Assembly (NCBI GenBank): GCA_013398955.1
Contig: VWPU01002093.1
Coordinates: 62,001-126,000, forward strand
Length of the DNA stretch: 64,000 nucleotides
Direction of reading: 5' to 3'
DNA from: Callaeas wilsoni
Lineage: Eukaryota > Chordata > Aves > Passeriformes > Callaeidae
The notes beneath the pieces were generated by a model, which worked only from the letters and a program-made list of their open reading frames with translations, was not told the origin of the DNA and searched no databases. Position 1 is the first letter of the stretch, and the number at the start of each line of letters is the position of its first letter. The position numbers were made by a program, and so were the translations under genes. Below, in pieces: positions 20,762 through 34,830 of the stretch.

Positions 20762-23072
20762 AATTGGTCACTAGGAGAATTTCTTAGAACAGATTGCATT
20801 CATTTGCTATTTGAACAGAAACAGGTATTTTTGTGCCTGCTGTTGGCTCTTGATGTGTTTGGGCCAAGCAGACAGGTTACAAATTTGAAAGTAACCCTGT
20901 TCTATGTTTTCTTGTTGAAAGTCCTGCAGGATGATCGCCTTTCTACCAAAATCACCATAAAACATCAGTGTTTGTGTAGGATGAAATATGATCACAGTTG
21001 TTTGTGACTGCCTGACTGTTGGCAGGGCTTTGACTACCAGGCAGTTTCTTCAAATTGTCACCTGGTTCAGTTTCCCTTTCCACATGGAGACTTCGAGGAG
21101 CAGAGGTAATTTATGGATGGGACAGATCACAAAGGTGGAGACAATAATGCTGAGGCAACACTTTTTTGGCTAGATATATTAAAAACTTCTACCTCAGTAA
21201 AATTATCTAGCTTACACAATTTTTTAAACATGATTCCAAACTAATTAATTATGCCTCTCTGTTCTGAGCTAGAGTACTGGTGTGTGTCTTATCTTTATAG
21301 TATGGAAAATGTGCAGGAAAATAAATAAAAACATCATAATAGTTCCCAATATCTGCCCTATAGAGAATGTAATTTAAAGATGAAGGAATGGATTTAGAAG
21401 ACAATTTGAGATAATCACCGTACCCTTGCAACAAAACACAGACAAATCAGCTGACTGAGAAATGAAGGATGTTAGCAAATGAAGACAGTTGTTTTGGAGG
21501 AATAGATTAGGGGTGGATACATCCTACTGCTTTAAGCCAAACTCCTGTTTGTCTCTTAAACTCTGTTTAGCTGCCAGTCATTTCTTCTCCAACTGTCTTT
21601 CTCCTTACCTTGCTTTTCTTTAAACTAGACTACATTTCTGGCTGGGGTTCACAAGAAGTTTGATTATGTTACCTAATTCACAACTTTGGGGGGTTTTATT
21701 AATTCTTAATTTTTTGGGGGGTTAGTTTATTTGTTTGTTTTTCTGTTGCATTTCTGGTGTATGATTCTTTTCCATTTTCCCTTTTCATGTCTCAGGAGCT
21801 TGTTTTAATACTCACACACAGGGATTTTCCTACTTTGTTCCTGCCTCTGCTTCTGCTTTCTCTTTTCCACCTCCCTACCTGATGTCTTATTCCCTGTATG
21901 TTCATCTGTAGAGCTTTTGCAGGGTGAATGAGATGACACAAATCTATCCTCCGATCCCTTGCAGGCTCTGAGTGCCGCAGAGGGAATTCTAAAACAAAGT
22001 AAAGTAGCTAGAATTTGGTTCACAAATGTGAGGCTTGATTTCTATTTTACTTTTAATGCATTCTCTTGAAAGTACAGTGCAAACTTAATTTTCATTTTCT
22101 GCGACTCCTTTTTTCTACCAGCATGGAGGGGTTCGGTATTCCAGCTCCTGTCACACAGGGTGATGGAAAGACACCTATCCCAGGATAATTTATAACTTGC
22201 CGCACCAGCTTGGTGCATTTTACTGTGGTTTTCCATCATATCCACAGGTAGATGCTGGCAGAGAGAATCCAGCCTCAAACCCACTGATCTTTCTCCTCGG
22301 CTCAGTGCTTGGAGCAGACTCACCCCAGTCACGCTGCCGTGGCAGCCAGTGCCAGAGCCCTTGCATTTGTACTTCTTTTAAAAATATCTGGATACGAGGA
22401 GAGGGTAAAAAGCAGTGTCTGCTTCATGCTGTCAGCTACCAGGTACAGCAGTTATGTTCAGAGGCATCAGATTAACAGGGGACAAACAGCCTTTGCCTGC
22501 TCCCAGCACCCTTCCACCTGCACTGTTACCCACCAGCAGCGGCCACAAACGCAGTGATATAAGGAACACTAAATTAAGAGACACTGGCAATTGCAGGCCA
22601 GAGAGACTTCAAAGGCCTCCTACATTAAGCACTTAATAATGAGCCCCGAAGGGCAGCCTGTGCCTGGAGCAGAAATTAGAACATATGTGTATCTGCTTCA
22701 TTCATGCCGTATTACCTTAGCAGAGCTTTGGAGTCCGGGGTGTTTCCAGACTTCCTGGACTGCCTGGATATAATAAATCCACCTGATGCTGCCTCTGTGA
22801 GGTTCTCTGTGTTAGCCTGCTTAGGTCAGTGACCTGGCTACTCAGAATGTGCCCCAGCAGAGCTGGCAGAGGGTGGTTTTTGTTGCGGTCACAGTCCCCT
22901 GAGATAAAAAGATTCTCAAGGCCCAGGATGCTCTGGAAATAAAAAAGAAGACAGTTCTGTTCTTTATAGTTTTAACAATTGTAATTTTTATTTTTTTCTA
23001 CATTAGAAGATAATTTATAGGCAGATTTATAAACAAAACCAACCAAAAAATAATGCACAAAGAAGCCACACC

Positions 23073-23154
23073 TTTTATTCTTTTTTCTTTTATTTATTCT
23101 TTATTCTTTTCTCATTATTACTATTATTATTATTATTCTCTTATTCTTTTCATT
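23073..23154 (+). repeat. TTA/TTC-rich simple repeat
   Basis: (TTATTC)n-like words grade into a (TTA)n run of about 23114-23137. Confidence 0.85.
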
Positions 23155-25787
23155 CTACATTTCTGTGTGGATTTTATTGAAGCTTTACTGAAATAGCTCC
23201 TGAAAGGCTATGAATAAGTAAAAAACTTGATTGTAAAGCAGTGCGTGCTGTTCATCTCAGTAGCACTCTTCAGAAGGAGACTTTTCCTTGTTAATGCTAA
23301 TGTTTGAATAGAAATATTTTTGTCATCTATGACTGCTTGCAGCTAGCATCCTTTTATCCAGGAACAGTGGGAACAAGTCTTACACTTTAACCTGAAACTG
23401 TTTAGGAAGTAGTTTGGACTTTTGACTGGAGAAGGAAAATAGTTCATGAGATAAGTGGAGTTTGTGGGTGATACAAAAACCTACGTAGAATTATGGAAAG
23501 CCTTCTGCTGAGGAGAACAGCTTTGAGTTATGCTGGGAAATTACCTGGCAGCCGGTAAATATCACTTCTGTGTGACATATTGTTCTGCTTTTATTATGCA
23601 AAAAGACTGGAAAATTACTTAAAGCCTGGGATAGCAAAAAGCCCCACAAAAGCAAGGATAACTAAAATACCTTTAAGGAGTCTCTTGTTCCAGGGTACTA
23701 CCATGAGGGTGCTTACTGTCCATTACTGCTTGCTTTCTGACAAGATGCAAAGTATTTCATGGTATTACTTAACTAACTTTGTGCAGTGCAGTTCTTTGAA
23801 AAATTAACATGAAATAGCAGAAGCAATTAATATCTGCTCTGGTTTTTATGTTGGTGCACACTGAGCCAAGTTGCATTCAAAATTTCTCCCTGATTTTGTG
23901 TACTTTACCAGGCCGTTCTACCCAGTTGCCTCCTATATGCACAGCAGCCTGTTCCAAAAATACCGTATTTATTGAGAGCTTCAGTAGTAAGAGAGAAAAT
24001 CAGATTTCATTCCATTTACCTGGGAAAAATGAGTTCTTCTAAAACAATGTTTCAACTGGTCAGAAGAGCAATCATCATTTTCTGAAATCAAAAAGTAATA
24101 AACCCCTCATCTTCCAGGGTTTTGTTCTGTTGGTGGTGGTTTTTTTTCTTTTTGTCCTGCAACACATCACAGCCCTTTAATGTAATTTTGTTTTCTTCAT
24201 TTTAATCAGTTTATCCTTTAACTACAGGATTTCTCTGCCTGCCTGTCTTTTCCCTTTAGCTTTTAGACAAAATTATTACAAAGTAGGAAAACCAAAAGAA
24301 AAACAGACCAAACCAAAAAGTTGGATTTTTAGTTAAGTATCAAAACAAGACCATCTCTAAATGAGAACATCCTGCTGTGGAGATATTTCTAATTTGAAAG
24401 ACTAAATTTCCTTTAAGATAAATGTCTAGGTTTTTTTTGTTTAGTTTGATCAGTGTCATTGACAAGAGAAGAAATCATCATAGTCTGTATATCCATTTTT
24501 CATGTAATGCGTTGTGTAGTAAGCAGCATTTGAGTTTTATTGGGTAGTACTGCTGCCCCTCGGATTGTTCTTTCTGTTTTGTAAGTATTCTTTCTCTTTG
24601 TGACCTGTCATGAGTGATGTGTAGCAGACTTATAGAATTTAGGAGCTTTCAGACATTGGCAAAGCAGTGAGTCTCTCTGAAAATTAACCTAATTTCCTGA
24701 TCTTGGCATTACAACAGAAACACAAGGCTGGGACACAAGAGAATGAGAAATCCTCTCTTACCTTTCACTCTCACCAGTTTCTTTCTGGCATCGTGAGTTT
24801 TGCTGCGTTACACAAACAAGCACACAAATAAACACCAAAATTAACATTAGAAATAAAACACCAAAGCCTTGTTAAAGCCACTTACTCTTCAGGCAAGATG
24901 TATCTTTCTGTTAAAGCTTGTGCTCAGTTCTTAATAGATGAGAACCCTTGTGAAAATAGTGGGTTTTCTGGCACCAGAGTTACACTCCTGTAAAAAATTG
25001 TCCTCTACTAGTGAGGATTGAAGCCCTACATAAAGCACAGTTACAAAAACAGGACTATGAAAAAGGACTATGTTTGCCAGGCTAAATTTTTTAATAGTGT
25101 AATAGAGTGCAATTTGTTTAAATACCACGTGATTATCTTGAATTGAAATTCAGCCTTTTAGTGCAAGAAATGGCTTGTGATGTGCTTGAGATTTTTCAGT
25201 ACTTAGCAGTCTCGTTCTTTGGCATTAAGCAAATGACTAGCACACTGAGGAGTGAGCCGGCAAGGAGTTAGAAATCTGAATGTGAAAGATAATCTCTTTT
25301 GAAAATGCCAGGGACATCAAGGTGTTCCTTGTCCCATTTGATCAAGATTGAACATCCCATGTTCCTCACAGCAGAAGCTAAACTCATCGAAGAGGCAAGG
25401 TTTGGTAGGCAATGCTCAGCAGGCTATTTCTTTTCAATATATAATCGTACAGCTAGTAGGAATCTTTTTCAAAGTGTTGTCTGATTAAAATCCCTGGTGG
25501 GAATGACCACGCATGGACTTGTCTCTTAGGTGAAAAAAACGGTGGTCTCTTAATTTTCAAGCAAATTTCCCTAATGACTGAAGTCTCTGATATTCCCATG
25601 GATAATTTTGGTAATATTTTAGCATACTGTCCTTTGCAGCGCTCTTCAGGACTCAAATTCTCTTCTCCCGTTTTATGGATACATCTCATGAGCAAATGTT
25701 TCACAATGATGATCTCTTTATTGCACACCTTGGAGCAGATGAAATTTTTCAGACTCGTGTTTTCTCTCGGCTTCTGCCACAGTGTTA

Positions 25788-26338
25788 TCATAGAATCATA
25801 GAATATCCTTGAGCTGGAAGGATCCAGGGGATCATCAAAGTCCATCTCTTGGCCCTGCACAGGACACCCCAAGAATCCCACCATGTGACTGACAGCATTA
25901 TCCAAACACCTTCTGAACTCTTGCTGTGACCACTTCTCTGGGGAGCCGGTTCCAGCACCCAAGCACCCTCTGGGTGAAGAGTCTTTTTCTAATATCCAGC
26001 TTAAGGCTCCCCTGACACAACTTCAGGCCATTCCCTTGAGGGGGTCCTGTCACTGGGCACCACGGAGAAGAGATCAGTGCCTGCCTCTCCTCTTCCCCTC
26101 ATGTGGAAGCTGTAACTGCAAGGAGGTCTCTCCTCTCTTCTCCAGGCTGAACAGACCAAGTGCCCTCAGCCTTACCTCATATGGCTTCCCCTCAATGCCC
26201 TTCATCATCTTCATTGCCCTCCTTTGGATGCTCTCTCATAGCTTTATGTCTTTCTTATATTGTGGCACCCAAAACTGCACACAGGACAGGAGGTGAGGCT
26301 GCACAGCTTGGAGTAAAGCAGGACAATCACCTCCTGCA
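25788..26338 (-). mobile_element. CR1 LINE 3' fragment, best preserved copy
   Basis: The plus strand begins TCATAGAATCATAGAATATC, the reverse complement of the CR1 terminal ATTCTATGATTCTATGA repeats, so the 3' end lies at 25788. Diagnostic CR1 3'-region words follow in order: 'cttctctggggagccggttc', 'gggtcctgtcactgggcacc', 'ttctccaggctgaacagacc', 'atatggcttcccctcaatgc', 'ctttatgtctttcttatatt' and 'gacaatcacctcctgcac'. Homology fades near 26338, so this is a roughly 550-bp 5'-truncated copy. Low divergence suggests it is the youngest element in the window. The 169-codon minus-strand and 86-codon plus-strand frames inside it are by-products, not genes. Confidence 0.95.
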
Positions 26339-29300
26339 CTTATCAGAGAGCTGCCTGGTTTTATAAGACAATTAAAGCAATTTAGTAAACCGTTCATCAT
26401 TTCAGTATTGGTTATAACTCTTGGGTGGAAGAGGGCATGTGGCAGTATTTGGGGGCAGGCAGCTTGCATGGTCAGTTGCTAGGATAATGTCCAAATCATG
26501 TCTCACATGATGGATTGTGCTGTCCCTTAAAAAGATTTTAGCTGCATGTTGGTCTTTATTTGTCTTCAGAAAAATGCTGGCCCTTAGAAGAATCATTTCA
26601 TTTTTGACATACTGCAAAAACTATGTGACTCAGCAGAGTGCAATGCCCTGCAGATACCATATCCATCAGCGACTATTCATTAGTTCAATAGTACACAACA
26701 CACAGTTCACATCAAATTAATTCTGCCCATTAGGTAGAAATCTAGAAATCTCAGCTCACAAACAGTTGAACTGGGAGAAATCTTGTTTCCACAAGCATCA
26801 AAGCAGATCTTCTTTCTCTCCTGGTTGTCACAAAACTGCATCTCATACCTTTGTGGCCAGGTAGTGTTAGACAGCATCTTACTCCAAATTAAAATGAACC
26901 AACACAGACTCACTTCCCCCAGAGATCCTAGGAGATGAGAATTTTTTTTAATCCTGTGAGAAGCCTGCAACTTTATAAAACAGGTATCTGTCTTGAGCAA
27001 GTCCTCCACAAAAATCAGTGGAAATTTTTGACCAAAATTCACTTTGAAAAGATTCTACCCTGATATAAATATTATACAAATACTAATCGATTTGACACTT
27101 CCCTTGGACTACTAACTTTACACAGGCAGGAAAAGCCTTGACTTGGCAGAAGTTTCATCTTTTAACTTCCACCCAGGAACTTTCACTTCTGTGATGATTA
27201 TAAATATTACTATCCAGAGCTTTCATCTTGTCTCTGTTGCATTCCCTCATGTTACTAGCAGTAATTACAGGAAAGTCTTCTGTAGCATTTTTAGGAAGCC
27301 CATGAGGCTGATTTACTGAGATTTTGGGAATCTCTTTGCTTTCATAGCCTTCAGCTGAGACTGTTAGAGCTCAACCCATCCAAAAATCATGCTAGATTCT
27401 CCATAAGCAAATGCTACTGGAAATGGTTTGCATTTTCATGTTATCTATCACCTTAAGGGAGTAATAAAATGTATTACCAACTGATTCAGCTTCAATACAC
27501 TAAACACTCTCCACTGCATCATATTCAGCACACTTCTGGGCTGAAACATGCCAGCTGCTTCAGAGTATTTAGCAGAATTACACCTTATCAAAGGGTAGGA
27601 AATAGAGTATGGTATCTCATTGCAACGCCAGATAGAATTTTACATATTGGAATTTAATTACTCAAGTTGTATTAGGGTAGCAGTTCTCTATCTGCTTTAA
27701 TCCAGCTCATTATCATTTGAGAGAATAGCACAATTGCTGGTAATTTACTGCTGGTGATACCAATGGTCTCTAGAGGTAGTTTTATCCAGCCTTTTTAATG
27801 TTACAGGAGAAAGGCCCCAAACCGGAACTGTTTAAAGGAAAAAGTGAGGAATAAATGAAAAACCTACTTTGAGGAATGCCTTTCACATGCCTTTAAATCA
27901 ATCACTGAAAGACTTTGCAATAACATACAGCTGAGATCGAATATTTTACATATTCTACGTTAATTATATTTTAATACTATTTTGTAGTATTATAACAATA
28001 AAACTAAACTACAAACCAAAAAACTCTAGCAGAATCCATGGCTTTTGGAAGGAATTGACTCTCTTTAAACTCCTCTTTGCCTTCTGAGGACAGAGGAGAT
28101 CACAGAGATTAGGTTATCTTTTGAGATCTGCAAAAGAGCTTTGTCCCCTTCTCCGTTGCATCAAGTTCTGCTTGATATTGGATCTGGACAGCGCTCAGTC
28201 AGTCAGCAGGTACTACATATAATTTGGCACGTTAAAGAAACCTTGGAGCAGATCCCCAGCCAGGAACTTTGACACAGGTAGAAAAAAATCTAAATATTTT
28301 CTGTGCCAAGAAAGAACATTTCAAACTTCTTTTTCTGTTTTTTTTTTTTTTTTTTTTTGACACACTTATCAGTCTACTCTGTTGTTGACAGTCAGGAAGT
28401 TCTTAAGAAACTGTCTCTGGTGGTGCAGTGAAATTTGCTGTAATAGTGATAGTATCATAAGGGAGACTGACAGAATGCAACATCAATTATCTTTCCACAG
28501 TGCATTGGCATCATTGCTGTCAGTCATCACTGCAGCATATTTGAAGTATAGGCTTACAGTCCTACCTGAGCAGGGAAGGAGGCAGGAGAGGTAATTGAAA
28601 ATGAAAAGAGCACTGGAAGGTCAGACTACACATTTCACCTGTCTTTCACCTTCCTTAGTGCTTTTTGGCAGCTCCTCTCCCTATTCTTTAAAGATTTTCT
28701 CATGGCAATTGCTTTAGTAAAACTTTTTTCAGATTCATGTTTGATGGAAATGAAACAGAGAACAACAAATCCACAGTGCCGTTACACAGTAAAGTGATCA
28801 AAGGGCTGCCGATAAGTTGTGGAACACTTGCAGAAACTCACGGTCTTTTAATTTAGTTGTGTATCAGATACTGTGTCTTTTATTTACTTTTTCCTTACAG
28901 TTAGATCCTGAAACATTATTTCATTCTGAGAAGAGCTAGTCCTCCTATCAGTCTTTCCTATTTCTGTGGGTTTACTCAGCAGTGGTTCATGTATTCCAGC
29001 TGGGCTATGTGAAGAATAATGTCTTACTAAGCAGGAATCCTATCTATTTCCCCACAGCAGCTCTGGGAGTAATGTACTATTCACCATAAACTAAGTACAT
29101 GTCATCAACATAATTTGAATTACTGTGCATATATTTACTTGGAATGACTGTTGGCAAGTGCATGAAAGCAAAGACTAAGATTTCATTTCTCTTTTCTGCT
29201 TATACTCATTATTTGCCCCTGCCGTGACAACATCAGCATCTCTGCTGCAACTAAAGTTAATGGCACAGACTGCGTTGTAATTTCAAATAAAGATAAAGCA

Positions 29301-30429
29301 GCAAGAACAGATGCACATCCCTGAAACCCCTCAGCCCTAGCACGTGTATGTTGACTCTGAGCAAAAAACCGTCCCAATACACTGCCCAAGAAAGTAAACA
29401 CCAAACACATCCATTGTAGAAGCCAAAAATTTCTGTAACTCAAATACTTTCACAACAGCTACGTGAGACATCTTTATAGGGATGAACTGCAAGATGAAGC
29501 AATCATTTCTTCACCCTAAGTAGTACTTCCTTGATACAGTGTAGTTTTCAAAACTGAATTGTCGTTGGCATTTCCTTGTAAGTTTTTAGGATTGTATCAT
29601 ATATATCAACACTAGATGTTAGATCTGCTTTCTTGTACCTTTTCTACAGTTCTAGAAAAAGAGAAGATTAAAGAGTAACTTTTACTCTGCTGTTGAACAG
29701 GAACCTCAATGTGTGCAAGGTCTCTTCCTAAGCTTTTCCTAGGTTATCCAGGCTTTTACAGAGTGAGGTGACTGTTTGTGCTTCTTCCCTGTGACAGAGT
29801 GATGGGGCATGCATGAGGCTTGTCTCTGTGTCTTCTCTAGCCAGGAAATGCTGTCATGTACTGTCATTATATATCAGTAGTGAATAATTACAGCCTCTTC
29901 CCCCAGAAAAAGAAAAAAAAAATATTTGGGTGGCAGAAAAATGAGTGGCAAACTTATCTGCCCACTTACAAGTACTGGGGTTTTCTAATGTCTGCTTTTC
30001 CATGTGTAGTTCACTTTTCTGTGTACAGCTGCACAATTTATCCTAAGTCTACCTCTCAAGGTCTGCTTCTCCATTCACATATGCATAACCTCAGAGATAT
30101 CGATGGGATATGAAGTCTCCAGAAATTATCCCTCGGAGCGGCTTTTTTCCTTTTTTTTTGGTAATTATCATTCAGTCCAAAAAAAAAAAAATAAAAGCAA
30201 AGAAAATATACAAACATAGCTTAAACAGATTGCCTTTGCACAGGCACTGAAAAACTAAGAAAGCTAGGTTACAAATCAGTAGGGGAGATGAGTTCCAAAA
30301 TAGATTGCCTATTTGTTCATAATGTCCTGCTATCACTCCCCAGTGAAGCAAGCTAAAGGCTCTTGTCAAGAATATATCACCACACAATTTAATCACCACA
30401 CTGGTCAGCTGTTTGCATAAAATAATAAT
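26339..30429. other. Unique DNA, no gene seen
   Basis: AT-rich, without recognised repeats apart from a run of about 21 T at 28338-28358. Open frames (for example 26707-27042 minus and 29183-29443 minus) have no identifiable domains. A small hairpin (TAATACTA, five-base loop, TAGTATTA) occurs near 27972-27992. Confidence 0.45.
28338..28358 (+). repeat. Poly(T) run
   Basis: About 21 consecutive T. It could be the poly(A) tail of a minus-strand retroposed copy, but nothing recognisable lies to its right. Confidence 0.9.
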
Positions 30430-30545
30430 GTGGCATTTAGTTTTTCTGTGAACCTCAGCATACCTATCTGTAAAATGCATAGCATGTTGTAAAATTCATA
30501 TATCTTGGAGGAGTTTTGTAAGGCTAGGCTAATTAATGTCAAGCA
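30430..30545 (+). mobile_element. MIR-like SINE fragment
   Basis: Contains CTGTGAACCTCAGCATACCT followed by ATCTGTAAAATG, the hallmark 'tgtgcctcagtttcc...atctgtaaaatggg' block of MIR, then GTTTTGTAAGGCTAGGCTAA and TTAATG, which resemble the MIR segment 'gttgtgaggattaaatgagttaa'. Old and degraded. Confidence 0.6.
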
Positions 30546-33500
30546 GTCAGCTGAAATTTGCTCTTTAAGCAAAATTAATTTATCTAAACCTTCACAGAAA
30601 GAAGATTTCCTAATACTTTTCCCTAAGGGTCCTAGCACCATGATGCTGACCGTTTATTATTTATACATCAAACCCAAAGTGTAGGAGAATAATGGGCAGG
30701 CCAGAAAGCTTGAAAATAATAGGTTGCGAGTGAGGTCTCATTAGAGGCACCAAAGTGAAGTACAGAGCCAGTGGAGCTAAAGAACAGTTTATGACACTGT
30801 GCTTGCTCATTTGCACTGTACTTGGAAATGGTAGAAAAATTTCTAAGATCGCCATGATCACCATAGCATATACTCTTCCTTGGACATCAGCATGTGATTT
30901 GAGGCTGGAAAGACAATCCAGATTCTGCTCATCATTGAGAAGTACTGAGGAATCTCCTTTTATAAATCTTTCTTGGCCAACCAGAATATATTTCTCACAC
31001 TATTACTCACTTCCTTCAGCATCGCTGCAAAACAAAGCAGCTACCCAAAAAACTTGTCCAGAATCCCAGATTTTTTAAGTCCTGATGGAGGTCTCCACTT
31101 TGATGTTCTAATTGATACAGAAGGTACTGAGTATGGAAGGTGTAGAGTGACTGCCATTTACCAAAGGCTGAAAGAAAAGGTGTGTGTGACCTCTTATCCA
31201 TGTGTATTAAACTCTACAATGGTGGAAAGGGGGTAGTAAAAAGGAACAAAGGAATTTGCCTGTCATAGAAGAAATGGTAAAGGATTCAGCAATTCCCTGC
31301 TCGACACACTGAGGATGAAGAGGAACACTGGAAGCAGTGCTGTCTTCATGAGTTCATGGTTCGACACCATGGATCTCCAGGTGGGTCAAGATTATAGAGA
31401 TACACCAACCTGGAGGACTCCATGCTGTTGAGCTGTTCATAAGCAGCGGAAGCCAATAAACTCCTCTCAGCTACCAGGTTATTTTCCCTGTCTGCCTCTG
31501 GAGCTCTTCTGACTGCATTGTTTGCACTCACTTTGGAGGAAATTACCTGTGGAGAAAACCCAAAACCTTCCACAACCGACGAGGCGGAGCAAACCATCTC
31601 TCTGTTGGGGACTAAAGCATGATCAATACTGATACACAGCTGAGGAGATTTCCAGGTTGTTACCAAGCGAGCACGTGCACATGTCTGTGGTGGATTTTCT
31701 TCCACCTTGCTGTGAATGCTGCAAATTTCAATTCTTTGTCAAAGGGAGAGGTGAATGGGCAGATGATGTTCTCTGTGAAACTGTTAAAATAGGAAGTGGG
31801 TAACTATCTAAAGCAAAGAAATCAGGCATGTTCTGAAGGGGTATGCCTACACTGTCAAAAATTTATGGGTATGAGGCCATTCTCCAACACACGTGGATGG
31901 ATGCCTTCCATCCTCAGTGCATACCTGTGGTGGTCATAGCAGTTCTGAACTCAGGTTATTTATGGTTTTTCTGAGAGAGGACAGCCTGGGCCCATTCCCA
32001 GCCTCTGCATGAACCCAAATCTTGTTTAAGTGTTCTAGGCAGAGCAGGCTATGGCCGGGAAGAGCATGTTACTCTCTCACTGCATCAGCACATACGTAAG
32101 GGACAGCTTTTTCCTTTTTCCTCAAAATTTGAGCTATAAATACCAGTGTGAGGAAAGGTTTGAGGTCATGGGGAATGGCACCCTTACATCTACTTTTGAG
32201 CCTTCTTTACACCTGGAAGTGTAGACATACCTATAGAGGATCATGTCTTCTGCATGATAGTATGTGTTTATGTACGTTGGTGTAATTCAGTATCAGATCC
32301 TCTGTTGTTCACTTGGGTAAAGGCAATTCTTGTCATTCTGGAAGAGGGGAATTACCTTGGAGCAGAAGACAGCTGCTCAGATTGAAGACCTTGTGGCTGT
32401 TGGGTTGCTCACTTTTTGCCTCTGAGAGCACCAAAGCTCTTCAAGGATATTGACAATGAATTGTTGCAAACCAGGAATTTTTGCTCTCAGGAATTGTCGG
32501 TGGTAAAGCTTAGGCCATTGCTTACTGGACCTATTTGCATTTTCTGTTTACAGGATTTCTATTTGAGGGTAGAATAGGAGGTTGGAAGAGAACAGACGTG
32601 AGCAAGAGCTCTGTAAAGCGGGATGCATCCTTATGCATGCTTCACTGAACAGTAATTTAAATATATCTGGTCTGCCACTGATGAGCAATCTGAAAGTGAT
32701 GGGATTTTCAGAGAGCTCTTTTGCTTTCCATAAGGCATTTCTCTTTTCCGTAGGGAAAAAAGAACAGAAAAGAGATTAGGAAAGTGAATGAGTTCTTTGG
32801 GGAATAAAATGGCTTTCAGAGACAAACAATGCACCTGTATTATACAGTATTGATTATGCCATGGCTGTGAGTTACATGGAATTACAAGCTCCCTTGCTCT
32901 CTGTTTCACCAGGGCTGTTTCATGTGTATAAATTGACACAGGACCCACAGCTGAGGGGCTGTTTGTTACATCCTTTTACCTGAGGCCTTAGAGCTGTTGC
33001 TAATGACTGGGAAAAGGGGGGAACTGATAACCAGGGAGGGTGGAGGCAGTGCATTACTCACTTTCCAGTGCCCTATTATCATACTGCTGAGCTGACTCGG
33101 GGTAACAGCCCTCTCCAAAGCAATCTCCAGTAGTGCTGTTTGCCTCCAGCAGACAGAGAGCAAGAAAGCGTATGGGGTGTGATTTTTGTGCTGGTTATCT
33201 AATGTCATAAAAGAAACTTTTTGGACTCCAAAGTGGCCAGGAGTAACCAGATATTGTTACTAAGCAAAAACAGTTCTAATGAGGAACAAATGAATGCTCC
33301 TGCTTATTCAAAAGGGCTCTGTGATGTAGCGTGTTAAGTTTTGGCTGTGTGAGTGGATTGTACTCAAGCAGATCACTGATGTATTTGAAAACAATGGTCA
33401 CACAGTAATGCATCTTTCCTTGTCCTCAAACAACTCCCGGAGCAGAGTGGGGCCTTGCTGAGGGGAGAGGCTCCAAACCGCCTGTACTGATCTGTCTGGA

Positions 33501-34719
33501 TATGCCCTTAGAGAGTGGGGTGTAATCATTGTCCTTGTTTTTCCCTTATCTTCTGAAAAATAAAATGTGTTCCTCTTCCCTCAGGTTCCCTTAAGAAACT
33601 CTGCACCAACTTTTATGGGTTTAGGGCTTTTATCCCCATGTTTATGGCTCTTATTTTTAGACTGTGATTGGTGCTGAATTACAATACACCATGGCACCTG
33701 CTTATTCACATGTTGTAGCTGTAGCTTTAACTTCAGTTGCTCTCTGTCTTTTTGCAACATCTCTTAAAAATGCAAACATGCTTAAAAAATAGATTGTGTT
33801 TTGAACCAAAGTGAAAAAACATGACCAAATTTTCTTTGTTTATGAAATTTCGTGGCATATGGATGTTTGCTAGCAGGGTAACTAGTCCCAGCTGGTGTGT
33901 TTAGTTTGCAAAGTGTAAAGTGTACTGCAAACTGGCTAATCAGCTTGTCCTTTTCAACCTGCTGGTTTCATGAGAGTTATAAATCTATCCTTCCCATTCT
34001 GGTGTGGCTGGATAAACAACATAGCAGCTCTTTGAATCTGGGTACCACAAGCTGCAAAAACGATCCATCAGACTAATCCAGTTTAATATGGCGCGGGGCA
34101 GGGTTTCTAAATCTATTCAGCACAGTGCACCTCAAGATGAGTTGGAATTTGCTTTTTCCTTTCCCTTCTTTGGTCATTCACGCATGGAAAGAAAAAGGAG
34201 TAGAGACAAGTGAAGGAATTCTCATCTTCTAGCATGTAAGGTAAGAGAGTGCAGAATTTAAGTTGTGCCACCCTCAGCACAGTATGGTTTTCCGTCTTTC
34301 CTCACGAGTAGCACAAACCACTTCATATATAAGACACTAGGCAGCAGCAACCTTTACAGAGTGTTAAGGTTTCATCAGGCTCCTTTGTGATTCCTTTCTA
34401 CAAACAACAGGTATGGAATCATCTTCACCTCAACCCCGTAAGTCTCCCCAGATCAGTCTCACGGAAGATCGCTCCTCAATAAGCATCTTTTAAAACAAAA
34501 CATTTGGGCTGTTCTCAATTCCTTCCAGATGTTGGAATGTTTTGAGGACTGGAAACTCACTTTCTTTCAAAATATTAGATGTTATCATAACCTGATTCAC
34601 AGAACTGGGATTTTAAGGGAGAAAAACAAAAAAATACCCCAAACACATGATATATTAAATTAAAGGATCTGGCAGTACTAGATTTTGCATCTGATTTATA
34701 GAGGATTTTAGGGTTGGTT

Positions 34720-34830
34720 TTATGGGGTTTTTATTTTGGGGGGGGAGAGGGAGTAATTCTTCCTAGTACATTTTCATTTTGAGAAAAACAAAACAAAACA
34801 AAAGGGAAAAAAAAAAGAAGAAACCTACAA
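34720..34830 (+). repeat. T/G-rich then A-rich low-complexity tract
   Basis: GGTTTT words and a G8 run are followed about 30 bases later by (AAAAC)n and a long A/AG run. Confidence 0.8.

Larger units (their letters stand above)
16949..25787. other. AT-rich unique DNA, no gene seen
   Basis: A long stretch with only short frames. Low-complexity islands are at 17281-17370, 20701-20761 and 23073-23154, and a SINE remnant is at 17725-17786. Short frames around 18949-19352 (minus) and 22042-22773 (both strands) have no recognisable products. No CR1 copy was recognised before 25788. Confidence 0.45.

Noticed and set aside
25453..25962. 169-codon minus-strand frame
   Set aside because: Most of it lies in the noncoding 3' region of a CR1 LINE.
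26036..26296. 86-codon plus-strand frame
   Set aside because: Antisense to the same CR1 copy.
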